A stretch of DNA of 34,731 nucleotides from Thermoleophilia bacterium (lineage in GTDB: Bacteria; Actinomycetota; Thermoleophilia; BMS3ABIN01), in contig JAGVMV010000025.1 in the NCBI GenBank assembly GCA_020053595.1, positions 1-34,731 on the forward strand, read 5' to 3'. This document shows, piece after piece, positions 1 to 8,185 of this stretch; position 1 is the first letter of the stretch; the number at the start of each line of letters is the position of its first letter. The position numbers and the translations under genes were made by a program. Below the pieces are notes generated by a model. That model was not told the DNA's origin. It did not search any database and worked only from the letters and a program-made list of their open reading frames with translations.

Positions 1-169
1 CGCGATCGCGGCCGCCCTCCCCGGAGCCTTCTCGCCAAACCCGGCCCCCTGGCCCGGTCCCGGGCGCCTGATTTTCAACCCGGAAACATCCGCCCCGGAT
101 CGATCCCGAACTTCGCCGGTTTTTGTGAATCCTTTCACCTTTCCGATGGTCTAAAAAATTATAAGCGAA

Positions 170-213
170 GGATACCCCACCTGGTATCCCCGGAAGGCAC
201 TGCCATGCAGTGC
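170..213 (+). promoter_or_regulatory. Two adjacent hairpins in the 5' leader of the SQR-like gene
   Basis: Two perfect short inverted repeats lie side by side upstream of the first gene. One pairs GGATACC (170-176) with GGTATCC (183-189) around a 6-nt loop. The other pairs GCACTGC (197-203) with GCAGTGC (207-213) around CAT. A purine-rich ribosome binding site (GAGGAGAGG, about 229-237) follows before the ATG at 245. The 1-169 stretch holds no gene I can support; an AT-rich patch at 150-165 may carry the -10 region, but no clear -35 pairs with it. The hairpins could be an operator or an mRNA-stabilising leader; which one cannot be told from sequence. Confidence 0.4.
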
Positions 214-244
214 GAAAAACAGGTTCCCGAGGAGAGGGTTCATC

Positions 245-1453
245 ATGTCAAAAGTAGTAGTCATTGGCGGCAGCTTTGCCGGCCTCACCGGTGCTCTCGA
301 GGCGCGGCGCAAGCTGGGTCCCGAGCACGAGGTAACACTCATTGCCAAAACTGATGATTTCGTCTACATCCCATCGCTGATCTGGGTTCCCTTCGGCTGG
401 CGACAGGTAAAGGACATCAGCATCCCCATCAGGCCGGTGCTCGAAAAGCACGGCGTCCGTTTTCTCAAGACCGAGGTGACCCGGGTCGAACCGGGCCAGA
501 ACCGGGTTGTGACCACGGATGGTATAGAGGATTACGATTATCTGCTGGTGGCGTCGGGTGTGAGCACCCGCTTCGACCTCATCGAAGGTCTCGGCCCCGA
601 AAAGAATACTTATTCGGTCTGTACACCCGGCCACGCCGAGCAGGCCCGCGAAGGCTGGCAGAAGCTGATCCGGGATCCGGGTCCGGTCATCGTGGGAGCA
701 ACCCAGGGCGCCAGCTGCATGGGAGCCGGCTATGAGTTCCTGTTCAACCTGGAATACGCCGCGCGCAAGGCCGGCGTTCGCGACCGGGTCGACATCACCT
801 GGATCACACCGGAACCGTACCTGGCCCACTTCGGCATCGGCGGCATGACCGGCGGCGAGACCATGCTCAAGGCATTTATGAAGAAGTTCCACATCAACTA
901 CGTGACCAACTCAGAGGTGGAAGAGGTCACCGAGAGCGAAGTGGTACTCAAGGACGGGCGGCGCTTGCCCTACAAATACTCCATGATCATCCCGCCATTC
1001 AACGGGGCCAGGTTCGTGAAGGAATCGGACGATCTGGGCGACGAAAAGGGGTTCATCCCGGTGGATGACACCTATCGCCACAAAAAGTACGCCAATATCT
1101 TCGCGGCAGGCCTGGCGGTGGCTGTGCCGCTGCCGTTTACCACACCGGTGGCGCTGGGCATGCCCAAGACCGGCTTCCCCTCCGAGGAAACCGCCAGGAT
1201 CGCCTCCCACAATATCGCCAGGCTCATCCAGGGCGGGGCCGCCAGCGAGCTCCAGGCCAAACCCTGGGGCAAGATCGCCGGTCTCTGCGTTTTGGATGCG
1301 GGTCACAAGGAAGTTGTGATCGTCAGCAATCATCTACTCAAACCGCGCCAGTTTGCGGTTATGATCCCCAACCCGCTGGCCAACATCGGCAAGCGGCTTC
1401 TGGAAAAATACTTCCTCTGGAAGACCCGCCGCGGGCTCTCATACCTGATGTGA
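245..1453 (+). CDS. sqr: Sulfide:quinone oxidoreductase-type FAD flavoprotein
   Basis: This 402-aa protein belongs to the sulfide:quinone oxidoreductase branch of the two-dinucleotide-binding flavoproteins, which oxidise sulfide to sulfane sulfur or polysulfide and pass electrons to membrane quinone. The N-terminal FAD-binding Rossmann motif is VIGGSFAG (residues 6-13). Three cysteines at 126, 158 and 348 match the three redox cysteines of characterised SQRs (about 128, 160 and 356 in the Acidithiobacillus enzyme). A KTGFPSE segment (308-314) matches the conserved quinone-site region. The C-terminus (about 383-398) is basic and amphipathic, as expected for peripheral membrane attachment. There is no signal peptide. 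The gene stands alone between a hairpin-rich leader and a terminator. Sulfide oxidation or detoxification is the likely role; a flavocytochrome c-like or SQR-like protein of other specificity is possible. Confidence 0.75.
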   Translation: MSKVVVIGGSFAGLTGALEARRKLGPEHEVTLIAKTDDFVYIPSLIWVPFGWRQVKDISIPIRPVLEKHGVRFLKTEVTRVEPGQNRVVTTDGIEDYDYLLVASGVSTRFDLIEGLGPEKNTYSVCTPGHAEQAREGWQKLIRDPGPVIVGATQGASCMGAGYEFLFNLEYAARKAGVRDRVDITWITPEPYLAHFGIGGMTGGETMLKAFMKKFHINYVTNSEVEEVTESEVVLKDGRRLPYKYSMIIPPFNGARFVKESDDLGDEKGFIPVDDTYRHKKYANIFAAGLAVAVPLPFTTPVALGMPKTGFPSEETARIASHNIARLIQGGAASELQAKPWGKIAGLCVLDAGHKEVVIVSNHLLKPRQFAVMIPNPLANIGKRLLEKYFLWKTRRGLSYLM

Positions 1454-1492
1454 GTCCACTCGCGCATCGTTTTCCAGCTGCGTCAGCCCAAC

Positions 1493-1525
1493 AAAAAGAG
1501 GCGCCCCACGGGGCGCCTCTTTTTT
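1493..1525. terminator. Bidirectional intrinsic terminator between sqr and ftsZ
   Basis: A near-perfect inverted repeat with arms AAAAAGAGGCGCCCC (1493-1507) and GGGGCGCCTCTTTTT (1510-1524) is flanked by an A-run on one side and a T-run on the other. It therefore forms a GC-rich hairpin followed by U residues on both strands. It sits between the 3' ends of two converging genes and should end both transcripts. Confidence 0.92.
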
Positions 1526-1565
1526 AACCGTTCAGTACTGCTTTTTTCAACTATTCTTTCCGAGA

Positions 1566-2702
1566 TTAAGCGTTCATGAAATCCGGCGCATCCAGCCGGG
1601 GCTCCTGACGCCTTGGCGAACGTTTGCGGGTGTCGATGTCCCGGTCGAAGCCGGTAGCAATCACCGTCACCTGTATGGTGCCCGTCAGGCTCTCATCGAC
1701 GACGGTGCCGAAGATGATGTTGGCCTCGTCAGAAACAACATCCGCGATTACCTGTGCGGCCTCGTTGGCCTCATGAAGGGCAACGTCGGAGCCACCCTTT
1801 ATATTGAGCAGGATGCCGCGAGCTCCGTCGATGGAGGTCTCGAGCAGCGGCGACTCGATCGCCTGTCTGGCCGCCTCGGTAGCTCGATTCTCCCCGGAAG
1901 CGATGCCGATGCCCATCAGGGCACTGCCGGCACCGCTGATGATCGTTCGCACGTCGGCGAAGTCCACGTTGATGATCCCTGGTGTGTTAATGAGATCGCA
2001 GATACTCTGCACGCCCTGACGCAGGACGTCGTCAGCGACCGCAAAGGCCTCAATCAGGCTGGTGCCCCGATCGACCACCTGCAACAGCCGGTCGTTCGGC
2101 ACAATGATTACGGTATCGGCGGCCTCGCGCAGTCGACGGATACCCTCCTCGGCCTGGATGTTGCGGTTGGTGCCCTCGAAGCTGAAGGGGCGGGTGACGA
2201 TACCGATGGTTAGCGCACCGGTCTCGCGGGCAACCTCGGCGATCACGGGAGCGGCCCCCGTGCCAGTGCCGCCGCCCTCGCCGACGGTAATGAAGACAAG
2301 GTCGGCGCCGCGCAGCACTTTTTTCACTTCATCGCGGCTGCGCTCCATGGCCTCGCTGCCAATCCTCGGGTCGGCGCCGCCGCCCAGCCCGCGAGTGAGC
2401 TCGCCGCCGACATGTATTTTCACGTCGGCGTCGGACATCTGTAGTGCTTGGGCGTCTGTGTTCAATGCGATGAACTCGACGCCTTTAATACCGGCATCGA
2501 TCATGCGATTAACAGCGTTGGTGCCGCCGCCGCCAACACCTACCACCTTGATGGCGGCGATGTATGCTTCGTTTTCCCGCGGTTTCGCACTTTCTCTTGG
2601 AGCCGGCCGCCGCTCTTCTATGGACGTATCCTCAGATATGTGCTCCGTAGGCTGGAAGAGGTTCGCTAAGGCCCCTTCCTTCATGCTCGCTCGAATTTGC
2701 AT
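1566..2702 (-). CDS. ftsZ: Cell division GTPase FtsZ with long N-terminal extension
   Basis: FtsZ is the tubulin homologue that polymerises into the division ring. The 378-aa product has the nucleotide-binding GGGGTNAV segment (57-64), the G-box [12 protein letters not shown] (141-152), the RPFSFEG segment (171-177) and the T7 synergy loop [10 protein letters not shown] (245-254). Glu in the G-box before GGGTGTG is the form seen in Actinobacteria, where many others have Met. The tail after the core is short and ends LDAPDFMNA, a recognisable C-terminal binding peptide. About 47 residues precede the GTPase core, where about 10 are usual. The ATG at 2702 is supported by AAGGAG with 7-nt spacing; that start lies inside parA, giving a 71-bp overlap. 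No mur, ftsW, ftsQ or other dcw-cluster gene is adjacent. Identity is certain; whether it is the cell's only FtsZ is not known. Confidence 0.95.
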   Translation of the reverse strand: MQIRASMKEGALANLFQPTEHISEDTSIEERRPAPRESAKPRENEAYIAAIKVVGVGGGGTNAVNRMIDAGIKGVEFIALNTDAQALQMSDADVKIHVGGELTRGLGGGADPRIGSEAMERSRDEVKKVLRGADLVFITVGEGGGTGTGAAPVIAEVARETGALTIGIVTRPFSFEGTNRNIQAEEGIRRLREAADTVIIVPNDRLLQVVDRGTSLIEAFAVADDVLRQGVQSICDLINTPGIINVDFADVRTIISGAGSALMGIGIASGENRATEAARQAIESPLLETSIDGARGILLNIKGGSDVALHEANEAAQVIADVVSDEANIIFGTVVDESLTGTIQVTVIATGFDRDIDTRKRSPRRQEPRLDAPDFMNA

Positions 2703-3444
2703 TGAGCAACTCCTTTGCCAGATTACGGTAGGTGTCCGCGGCGGCGCCCTCCGGCTCGTAGGCCATGATGGAGCGACCCTGCACCGGGGCCTCCGCGAAC
2801 TTTATGGTTTTCCTCACCACGGTCGAGAAGACTGTTTCGCCAAAGCTCTCCTTGAGGATCTCGATCGCTTCGCGGCCGTGTATGGTCCGGGCGTCAAACA
2901 TCGTCGGCAGGATGCCCCTGATACGGACGTCCGGATTGAGGTTCTCTCTGATCATCTCCAGCGTTTTCTCCAACTGCGCCAGGCCCCGCAAGGACAGGTA
3001 TTCACACTGTACCGGCACAATGACTCCGTCGGCCGCGGTAAGAGCGTTGATCGTCAACAGGCCCAGCGACGGCGGTGTGTCTATCAGAATAAAGTCGTAG
3101 CGATGCTTTACCTGCATCAGTGCTTTTTCCAGTGAGCGCTCGCGGCCGATTGCCGACGAAAGCGCCAGTTCGGCCCCCGCCAGGTCGATGCTGGCCGGCG
3201 CGATGTCGATCTCACACCGCTGGATGACATCGTCCAGGGGCACGCGCTGTACCAGCACGTTGAACATGCTCCTGGTGAGGAAGTCGGGGTTTATCCCCTG
3301 GCTCATGGACAGGTTTCCCTGCGGGTCCATGTCAATCGCCAGGACCCGGTAGTGCATTTCGCGCAGGGCGACCCCGGTGTTGAGAGTGGAGGTCGTCTTG
3401 GCGACTCCACCCTTCTGGTTGGCAAATGCCAGTACTGTAGTCAC
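2632..3444 (-). CDS. parA: ParA/Soj-family chromosome-partitioning ATPase
   Basis: This 270-aa deviant-Walker ATPase has KGGVAKTT at residues 11-18 (the Ala variant is common in actinobacterial ParA), DMDPQGNLS (38-46) and a DTPPSLG Walker B-type motif. Family members bind DNA with ATP, and ParB-stimulated hydrolysis moves parS-bound origins apart. The GTG start at 3444 follows a GGAGCAGGA ribosome binding region. The last about 24 residues (from the ftsZ start onward) look like an unconserved tail overlapping ftsZ. The usual downstream partner parB is absent; ftsZ takes its place. A promoter at 3473-3500 faces this gene. A ParA-like MinD or plasmid-type function is less likely given the origin-proximal position. 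Confidence 0.9.
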   Translation of the reverse strand: MTTVLAFANQKGGVAKTTSTLNTGVALREMHYRVLAIDMDPQGNLSMSQGINPDFLTRSMFNVLVQRVPLDDVIQRCEIDIAPASIDLAGAELALSSAIGRERSLEKALMQVKHRYDFILIDTPPSLGLLTINALTAADGVIVPVQCEYLSLRGLAQLEKTLEMIRENLNPDVRIRGILPTMFDARTIHGREAIEILKESFGETVFSTVVRKTIKFAEAPVQGRSIMAYEPEGAAADTYRNLAKELLNANSSEHEGRGLSEPLPAYGAHI

Positions 3445-3472
3445 GTAATCCTGCTCCCGTGGGTTAGCGGGA

Positions 3473-3500
3473 TTTATAGTGATATGTTGTTCTATCCCAA
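3473..3500 (-). promoter_or_regulatory. Predicted sigma-70-type promoter for parA-ftsZ
   Basis: On the minus strand, TTGGGA (3500-3495) and TATAAA (3478-3473) are separated by 16 bp, and the -10 box lies about 30 bp upstream of the GTG start of parA. The boxes match the housekeeping consensus well for a GC-rich genome. Confidence 0.55.
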
Positions 3501-3581
3501 CCCGGGAATTCCTTTAATAGCCGAAAGCGCCTCGAAAACCGTCGTCAGTTCTGGATACCACTCGCCCCGCTGGGCGCGCTT

Positions 3582-3733
3582 TTATCCACAACCTGTTAAC
3601 ACCTGTGGAAAGCGCTGTGTATGTGTGTTTGAGCTGGGACTTTACCCCTCGCGGCCCCCTCTTGGAGGCGTGAACCAAAACCCGGCTTTTGCTGGGGTTT
3701 TTTCACCACCTTATCCACAGCGCCTGTGGATAA
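3582..3733. other. oriC: DnaA-box cluster upstream of dnaA (candidate origin module and dnaA autoregulatory site)
   Basis: The 467-bp gap between parA and dnaA contains three perfect consensus DnaA boxes: TTATCCACA at 3582-3590 and 3711-3719, and its complement TGTGGATAA at 3725-3733. The last two form an inverted pair five bases apart. A weaker match, TGTGGAAAG, lies at 3604-3612. Such clusters next to dnaA are a mark of bacterial origins and often also repress dnaA. Genes diverge from this gap (parA-ftsZ leftward, dnaA to accA rightward), as expected of an origin. The rest of the gap, 3445-3581 and 3734-3911, holds promoter-like sequence and no gene I can support. Confidence 0.75.
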
Positions 3734-3762
3734 CTTCCTTGCCCGTGGGCTCCCCTGACATC

Positions 3763-3789
3763 TTGTTTTCGGACGGTTGCGGCTATAAG
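3763..3789 (+). promoter_or_regulatory. Weak promoter candidate for dnaA
   Basis: TTGTTT (3763-3768) and TATAAG (3784-3789) lie about 120 bp upstream of the dnaA ATG and just downstream of the inverted DnaA-box pair. The 15-bp spacing is short, so this is tentative. Confidence 0.25.
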
Positions 3790-3911
3790 CTTTTCGCCAC
3801 AGCTCCCCAGAGTCACCCGCAATGCGGCAGGCTGCCAGTTCATCCCGTTGTGAACCGCGCTCATTCACCTGGTTTTGGGGGGAGCATCCAGCAAGCCAAC
3901 AGGAGTACTCC

Positions 3912-5282
3912 ATGGGGAACAGAGCAGAAACCATCTGGCTGCGCGCCAGAGAATCGATCAGGGAGTCGCTCAGCACTTCCGCCTATGAAATCTGGTTTGA
4001 AAACGCCGGCGCGGACGGCATGGAGGAGGACAACACATTCCTGCTCTCCGTGCCCAACGACTTCGCCAAGACCCGCATTGAGGCCCGTTTTCTGCCACTG
4101 ATCGAGGAGTCCCTGCAGGAGGTGGCCGGAGAGGAGATTCCGGTAAGGGTTGTGGTGTCACCGCCCGGAGGGGGGGACGACCGTGTCGCGGAACGGCGCG
4201 TTGAATTTCCCCGGATCGACATTACCGAGCCGCCGGTTCTTGGCGATTTGAACCCAAAATATACCTTTGACAGCTTTGTGATCGGTTCCAGCAACCGCTT
4301 TGCTCACGCCGCGGCGCTGGCCGTGGCGGAGTCCCCGGGCCGCGCCTACAACCCCTTCTTTATCTATGGAGGCGTCGGACTGGGCAAAACCCACCTTCTA
4401 CAGGCTATAGGACACTACGTCGCCACCAACAGCCCGGAGCTGTCGGTCAAGTACATGACCGTGGAGTCCTTCACCAACGACTTCATCAACTCGGTCATGA
4501 ACAAAAAGATGGAGCAGTTCAAGCGCAAATGCCGTGACAATGATGTATTGCTCATCGACGACATACAGTTTCTGGAAAATAAGGAGGGCACCCAGGAGGA
4601 GTTCTTCCATACCTTCAACACCCTCTACGAGGCCGGCAAGCAGATTGCTATTTCCAGCGACCGCCCTCCCCGGGAGATTGCCACCCTCGAAGACCGCCTC
4701 AAGAGCCGCTTTGAGTCGGGTCTCATTACCGACATTCAGCCACCTGACGTAGAAACCCGTATCGCTATTCTCAGGAAACTGGTCGCCAGCAGAGGCATTG
4801 TCATAGCCTCGAGCTCCGCCGACGAAGTGCTTGGCTATATCGCGGCCGGCATCCCGACAAATATACGCGAGCTGGAAGGTGCGCTAAACCGCGTGGCGGC
4901 CCAGGCAAAATTTACCAACTCCCAGATCACGCTTCCACTGGCCAAGGAAGCGCTCAAAGATATTCTTCCGACCAGCCTGGACGCACGTATTTTCATAGAC
5001 ATGATTCAGAGCGAAGCCTGCCGCACCTTTGGCGTCTCCATGAGCGATCTCAAGGGCAGCAAGCGCAGCCAGAGCATAGTCTTCCCGCGGCAGATCGCCA
5101 TGTACCTCTGCCGGGAGCTGACGGACTCCTCGCTGCCGCGCATCGGCGAGAAGTTCGGCGGACGCGATCACACCACTGTCATCCACTCCTATAACAAGAT
5201 CTCCAAGCTGATCAAGGAGGAGCGTGAGGTTTTTACCATGGTCCAGCAGATCACAAGCAAACTCAAACACTCCCAGCGCTGA
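3912..5282 (+). CDS. dnaA: Chromosomal replication initiator DnaA
   Basis: DnaA binds its 9-mer boxes at the origin, opens DNA at an AT-rich element and helps load the replicative helicase. The product is 456 aa, normal for the family. The N-terminal helicase-interaction domain (about 5-80) is followed by a short linker, then the AAA+ domain with Walker A GGVGLGKT (153-160) and Walker B LLIDDIQF (213-220). The C-terminal DNA-binding domain carries the signature GGRDHTTVIHSYNKI (near residues 415-430). The ATG at 3912 is preceded by AGGAG with good spacing, so upstream in-frame starts were rejected. It lies between two groups of DnaA-box-like sites, and autoregulation is likely. Confidence 0.98.
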   Translation: MGNRAETIWLRARESIRESLSTSAYEIWFENAGADGMEEDNTFLLSVPNDFAKTRIEARFLPLIEESLQEVAGEEIPVRVVVSPPGGGDDRVAERRVEFPRIDITEPPVLGDLNPKYTFDSFVIGSSNRFAHAAALAVAESPGRAYNPFFIYGGVGLGKTHLLQAIGHYVATNSPELSVKYMTVESFTNDFINSVMNKKMEQFKRKCRDNDVLLIDDIQFLENKEGTQEEFFHTFNTLYEAGKQIAISSDRPPREIATLEDRLKSRFESGLITDIQPPDVETRIAILRKLVASRGIVIASSSADEVLGYIAAGIPTNIRELEGALNRVAAQAKFTNSQITLPLAKEALKDILPTSLDARIFIDMIQSEACRTFGVSMSDLKGSKRSQSIVFPRQIAMYLCRELTDSSLPRIGEKFGGRDHTTVIHSYNKISKLIKEEREVFTMVQQITSKLKHSQR

Positions 5283-5316
5283 CATCAAACCGTCTGTTAA
5301 AAATATGTTGAGATCG

Positions 5317-5525
5317 TGTGGAGATAACGCGGATTATCCCCTCCTTTGCACCGCCGTCTTTTGTCGGTTATGGTTATGCCATCCGTGCGGACTGTTATCC
5401 TCATGGTTGTCAACATTTTTATCCCTTGCTGGAAACTGTTTTTTTGGAGGCGCTTTTCGCGGTTCTCCCCGGTATACATGAACCTACTAATAAGAATACT
5501 TTATTTAAATAAATTAATTATAAAA
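5317..5525. other. oriC: dnaA-dnaN spacer with degenerate DnaA boxes and AT-rich unwinding-type stretch
   Basis: The 260-bp dnaA-dnaN gap is the standard origin site in many Gram-positive bacteria. Here it holds only imperfect DnaA-box-like sequences: TTATCCTCA (5395-5403, one mismatch), TTATCCCCT (5334-5342), TTATCCCTT (5419-5427), and TGTGGAGATAA (5317-5327, one extra base). Next to dnaN, 5485-5525 is almost entirely A+T in an otherwise GC-rich sequence and is the best DNA-unwinding-element candidate in the window. With the perfect boxes upstream of dnaA this suggests a two-part origin. No gene is seen in the gap. Confidence 0.6.
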
Positions 5526-5542
5526 CCGTTGGAGGTCAGCTC

Positions 5543-6652
5543 ATGCGGATAACCTGTTCCAGAGATCTCTTGCTTGAAAACCTGCAGTCCGTTCTTAAAA
5601 CGGTTTCAACCAAAAGCACGATGCCGGTTCTGTCCGGAATTCGTCTGGAGATAAAAGCCGGCCAAAAAGCCGAGCTTGCCAGTACGGACATGGAGTTATC
5701 CCTGCGCCTGACAATGGAAGTAAAGGCAGAGGGAGAGGGCGCACTGGTCGCCCCGGGAAGACTCATGACCGATGTCGTTAGAAGCCTGCCTGCAGGAGAA
5801 GTAACGCTTGAGATGGACGAAAAAGAACAAGTCCTCGAGGTCAGCTGTGGAACCGCCGACTTCCATCTCAACTGCCTGCCGGCGGCGGATTTTCCCAGGC
5901 TGCCAGAAATGCCGGAAGACGGCTCTTTTGAAATCGACAGTGCTCCCCTGGTCTCAACCATCAACACGGTGGCAAGGGCCGCCTCGCGGGACGAAACCAG
6001 ACCGGTGCTTACAGGCATTCTGGTTAAGTTCTCCAAAGACAAACTGAAGATGGTGGCTACCGACAGCTACCGGCTCAGCGTCCGCGAGACCGCCGCGCAG
6101 AGCACGCTGAAAGACAAAAAAGAAGTGATTGTGCCCAGGGCCTCCCTGGAAGAGCTTGCCCGCATCTGCGGCCAGGCTGAATCCGAAAAGATCAGCGTTG
6201 GCATCATGGATGGACAAATCATCTTCTCTGCGGGCAGCGTTATCCTCACGTCGCGCCTGATCGAAGGCCAGTTCCCCAACTATCAGCAGCTGCTGCCGGA
6301 CGAGTTCAAGCACGAGATTAAAATGGACCGGGATGAGCTACAGGAAGCAGTCAGCCGTATCAGCCTCATGGCCCAGAAAAATGCGCCCCTCAGAATGAAA
6401 TTTACTTCCGGCGAGCTGACCATCTCGGCGCAGACGCCCCAGGTAGGAGAGGCGAAGGAGACCATGCCCGTTGCTTTCCAGGGGGAAGAGGTGGAGATTG
6501 GCTTCAACCCGGAGTTCCTGCGGGAAGGAATCGACAGCGTCTCCGAAGAGCAGGCCGCACTCAGGATCATCAGTCCCCTGCGGCCGGGGTTGATCAAGGG
6601 AGAGGACGACGACTTCCTTTACCTGATCATGCCCGTTCGTCTCACGGGCTAA
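5543..6652 (+). CDS. dnaN: DNA polymerase III beta sliding clamp
   Basis: The 369-aa product is the ring-forming processivity clamp of DNA polymerase III. It has the family's three similar domains: about 1-120 (starting MRITCSRDLL and including TDMELSLR), 128-245 (with ARAASRDETRPVLTGI and ATDSYRLSV) and 246-369. The C-terminus DDDFLYLIMPVRLTG matches the conserved clamp ending, in which the final strand and MPVRL form the partner-binding pocket. A GGAGG ribosome binding site at 5531-5535 precedes the ATG by 7 nt. Its place after dnaA and before recF is canonical. Confidence 0.98.
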   Translation: MRITCSRDLLLENLQSVLKTVSTKSTMPVLSGIRLEIKAGQKAELASTDMELSLRLTMEVKAEGEGALVAPGRLMTDVVRSLPAGEVTLEMDEKEQVLEVSCGTADFHLNCLPAADFPRLPEMPEDGSFEIDSAPLVSTINTVARAASRDETRPVLTGILVKFSKDKLKMVATDSYRLSVRETAAQSTLKDKKEVIVPRASLEELARICGQAESEKISVGIMDGQIIFSAGSVILTSRLIEGQFPNYQQLLPDEFKHEIKMDRDELQEAVSRISLMAQKNAPLRMKFTSGELTISAQTPQVGEAKETMPVAFQGEEVEIGFNPEFLREGIDSVSEEQAALRIISPLRPGLIKGEDDDFLYLIMPVRLTG

Positions 6653-6674
6653 GGGCCCGGGAAGAGAACCAGAA

Positions 6675-6701
6675 ATGGCGGTGCCACAGCTTTGTACCTA
6701 A
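6675..6701 (+). other. Possible 8-codon leader ORF overlapping the recF start
   Basis: Between dnaN and recF, an ATG at 6675 preceded by a purine-rich GGGAAGAGAA opens an 8-codon frame (MAVPQLCT) that ends with TAA at 6699-6701. It runs across the TTG start of recF (6692) in another frame. recF has no good ribosome binding site of its own, so reinitiation from this frame is possible. It may equally be chance. Confidence 0.2.
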
Positions 6702-7819
6702 GGCGCCTAAAGCTAAAAAACTTCAGGAACATCCGCCGCGCCGCCATTGAGCTGCCACCGGGAATCTCCATCGTCATCGGAGAAAACGGCGCCGGCAAAA
6801 CCAGCTTTCTCGAGGCGGTACAGTACGTCACTTGCGGGCGCTCCTTTCGCACCAGCCGCGAGCAGGAAATGGTTGGTGACGAACACTCCTATTTTCGAAT
6901 CGAGGCCGACGTGGAGTGGAATGAAACCAGCCTCTCCCGCTCCGTGGCCTACGAGCAGGGCTCGGGCGCGAAAGTCGATCCGGGAGGAGGACCCCAGTGG
7001 CTGCCGCCCGGATCGGTGCTATGTTTCTCTCCGGACGACCTTCAGCTGATCAAAGGCCCGCCCGCCCTGCGGCGGCGCTTTCTGGACGAGGCCATCTCAC
7101 GGCGGCTGCCGGCGTATCATCGAACACTAATCGACCACCAGAAGGTGCTTGCCCAGCGAAACAGCTTTCTGCAGAGAGCGCGGGCGGGCCTAGTGCAACT
7201 GGCCGATATCTCCCCCTGGGACCGACAGCTGGCGGCCCTGGCGGTCAGGATCAGCGGCGCGCGACTTGAACACTGTCAACGGATCACGCCCTATTTCCAG
7301 GAGGCCTTTTGCCAGATCTCCGGGGAAGAATCAGACGTGGAGGTCTGGCACGTATCCCAACTGGAAGGCCAGGGGAGCCAGGAGGAGCGCGAAGCGGGGC
7401 TGGTAGCGCTCCTGGCGGCGAGATGGTCTGAAGACCTCGAGCGGCTGGCGACCGGGTTTGGCGCTCACCGTGACGACATCGACTTCAGGCTTGATGGCAG
7501 GAGCCTCAAGCCGTATGGTTCCCAGGGTGAGCAAAGGGCGGCGGTGCTCGCGCTGCTTCTGGCGGATCGCCGACTCGGTGGAGAGACCGGCCAGTCACCA
7601 CTGCTTCTGCTGGACGATGTCATGAGCGAGCTGGACCCGGAGCGCCGCAGGAGATTGCTCGCGGCTCTGGCTCTGGAGGACGGTGAAATCGAAACCGTAA
7701 ATTTCGCCCAGACGCTGATAACCGCAGCGGACCCGGGGCTTTTTTCCGAAGGCGAGCTGTCGGCCGCATTCGTCCTGGAGGTCGAGGGCGGCGCCACGAT
7801 GGAAACCGGGCTGGTTTAA
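6692..7819 (+). CDS. recF: Recombination mediator RecF
   Basis: RecF is an SMC-like ATPase that helps load RecA at single-strand gaps. The 375-aa product starts MYLRRLKLKNFRN, the typical family beginning, which fixes the start at TTG 6692. Walker A GENGAGKT is at 30-37. The ABC signature YGSQGEQRAAVLAL and Walker B LLLLDDVMSELD lie in the C-terminal third, as expected. The gene follows dnaN by 39 bp and abuts dciA (TAA directly before ATG). There is no clear Shine-Dalgarno for the TTG; a mini-ORF spans the start. Confidence 0.96.
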   Translation: MYLRRLKLKNFRNIRRAAIELPPGISIVIGENGAGKTSFLEAVQYVTCGRSFRTSREQEMVGDEHSYFRIEADVEWNETSLSRSVAYEQGSGAKVDPGGGPQWLPPGSVLCFSPDDLQLIKGPPALRRRFLDEAISRRLPAYHRTLIDHQKVLAQRNSFLQRARAGLVQLADISPWDRQLAALAVRISGARLEHCQRITPYFQEAFCQISGEESDVEVWHVSQLEGQGSQEEREAGLVALLAARWSEDLERLATGFGAHRDDIDFRLDGRSLKPYGSQGEQRAAVLALLLADRRLGGETGQSPLLLLDDVMSELDPERRRRLLAALALEDGEIETVNFAQTLITAADPGLFSEGELSAAFVLEVEGGATMETGLV

Positions 7820-8131
7820 ATGTCCAACTATAAAAGCATCGGATCGATTATTCGCCGCGAGCAAAACCGGCTTTGGCGAACCAACCCGGGACTCGGCCTG
7901 CAGTGCCTTTGGGAACGGGCAGCCGGTGAGGAAATCGCCGCCAGCACCGAGGTCAGGGCGTTTCATGACGGGGTGATGACGGTGAGCTGCCAGTCCGGTG
8001 GCTGGGCCTGTGAGCTCAAGCTTGCCGCCACCGAACTGACCGCCCGGCTCAACGCCCTGGGGCCACCGGAAAAAGTCAGGGAAATCCGCTTCGTTCACCA
8101 GGCTCGCGGCACCGGGAAATCCCGCAAATAG
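7820..8131 (+). CDS. dciA: DUF721/DciA-family helicase-loading protein
   Basis: This 103-aa protein has the DUF721 (DciA) pattern: a helical N-terminus, then LWERAAGEEIAASTEVRAFH and the segment GVMTVSCQSGGWACELKL, then a short basic tail. DciA is known as the ancestral loader or operator of the replicative helicase DnaB in bacteria without DnaC or DnaI. The gene begins immediately after recF and lies in the standard recF-dciA-gyrB order. It is probably co-transcribed from dnaN or recF. Confidence 0.85.
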   Translation: MSNYKSIGSIIRREQNRLWRTNPGLGLQCLWERAAGEEIAASTEVRAFHDGVMTVSCQSGGWACELKLAATELTARLNALGPPEKVREIRFVHQARGTGKSRK

Positions 8132-8154
8132 CGGGAAAGTTTAGGCAAATTGTA

Positions 8155-8185
8155 TTGCGAATTGCCCAGGCTTTTATGATATACT
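8155..8185 (+). promoter_or_regulatory. Extended -10 promoter candidate for gyrB-gyrA
   Basis: TTGCGA (8155-8160) precedes an extended -10 element TG-A-TATACT (8177-8185). The 19-bp spacer is long, but the TGn extension compensates in many promoters. It would give a leader of about 160 nt before the gyrB ATG. That leader has a GC-rich hairpin with arms CGCCGC (8283-8288) and GCGGCG (8297-8302), and no ribosome binding site close to the start. Confidence 0.45.

Noticed and set aside
2632-3911. parS sites near parA
   Set aside because: I saw no match to the TGTTTCACGTGAAACA-type palindrome here or elsewhere in the window; CACGTG-containing spots at about 19512 and 27231 lack the flanks.
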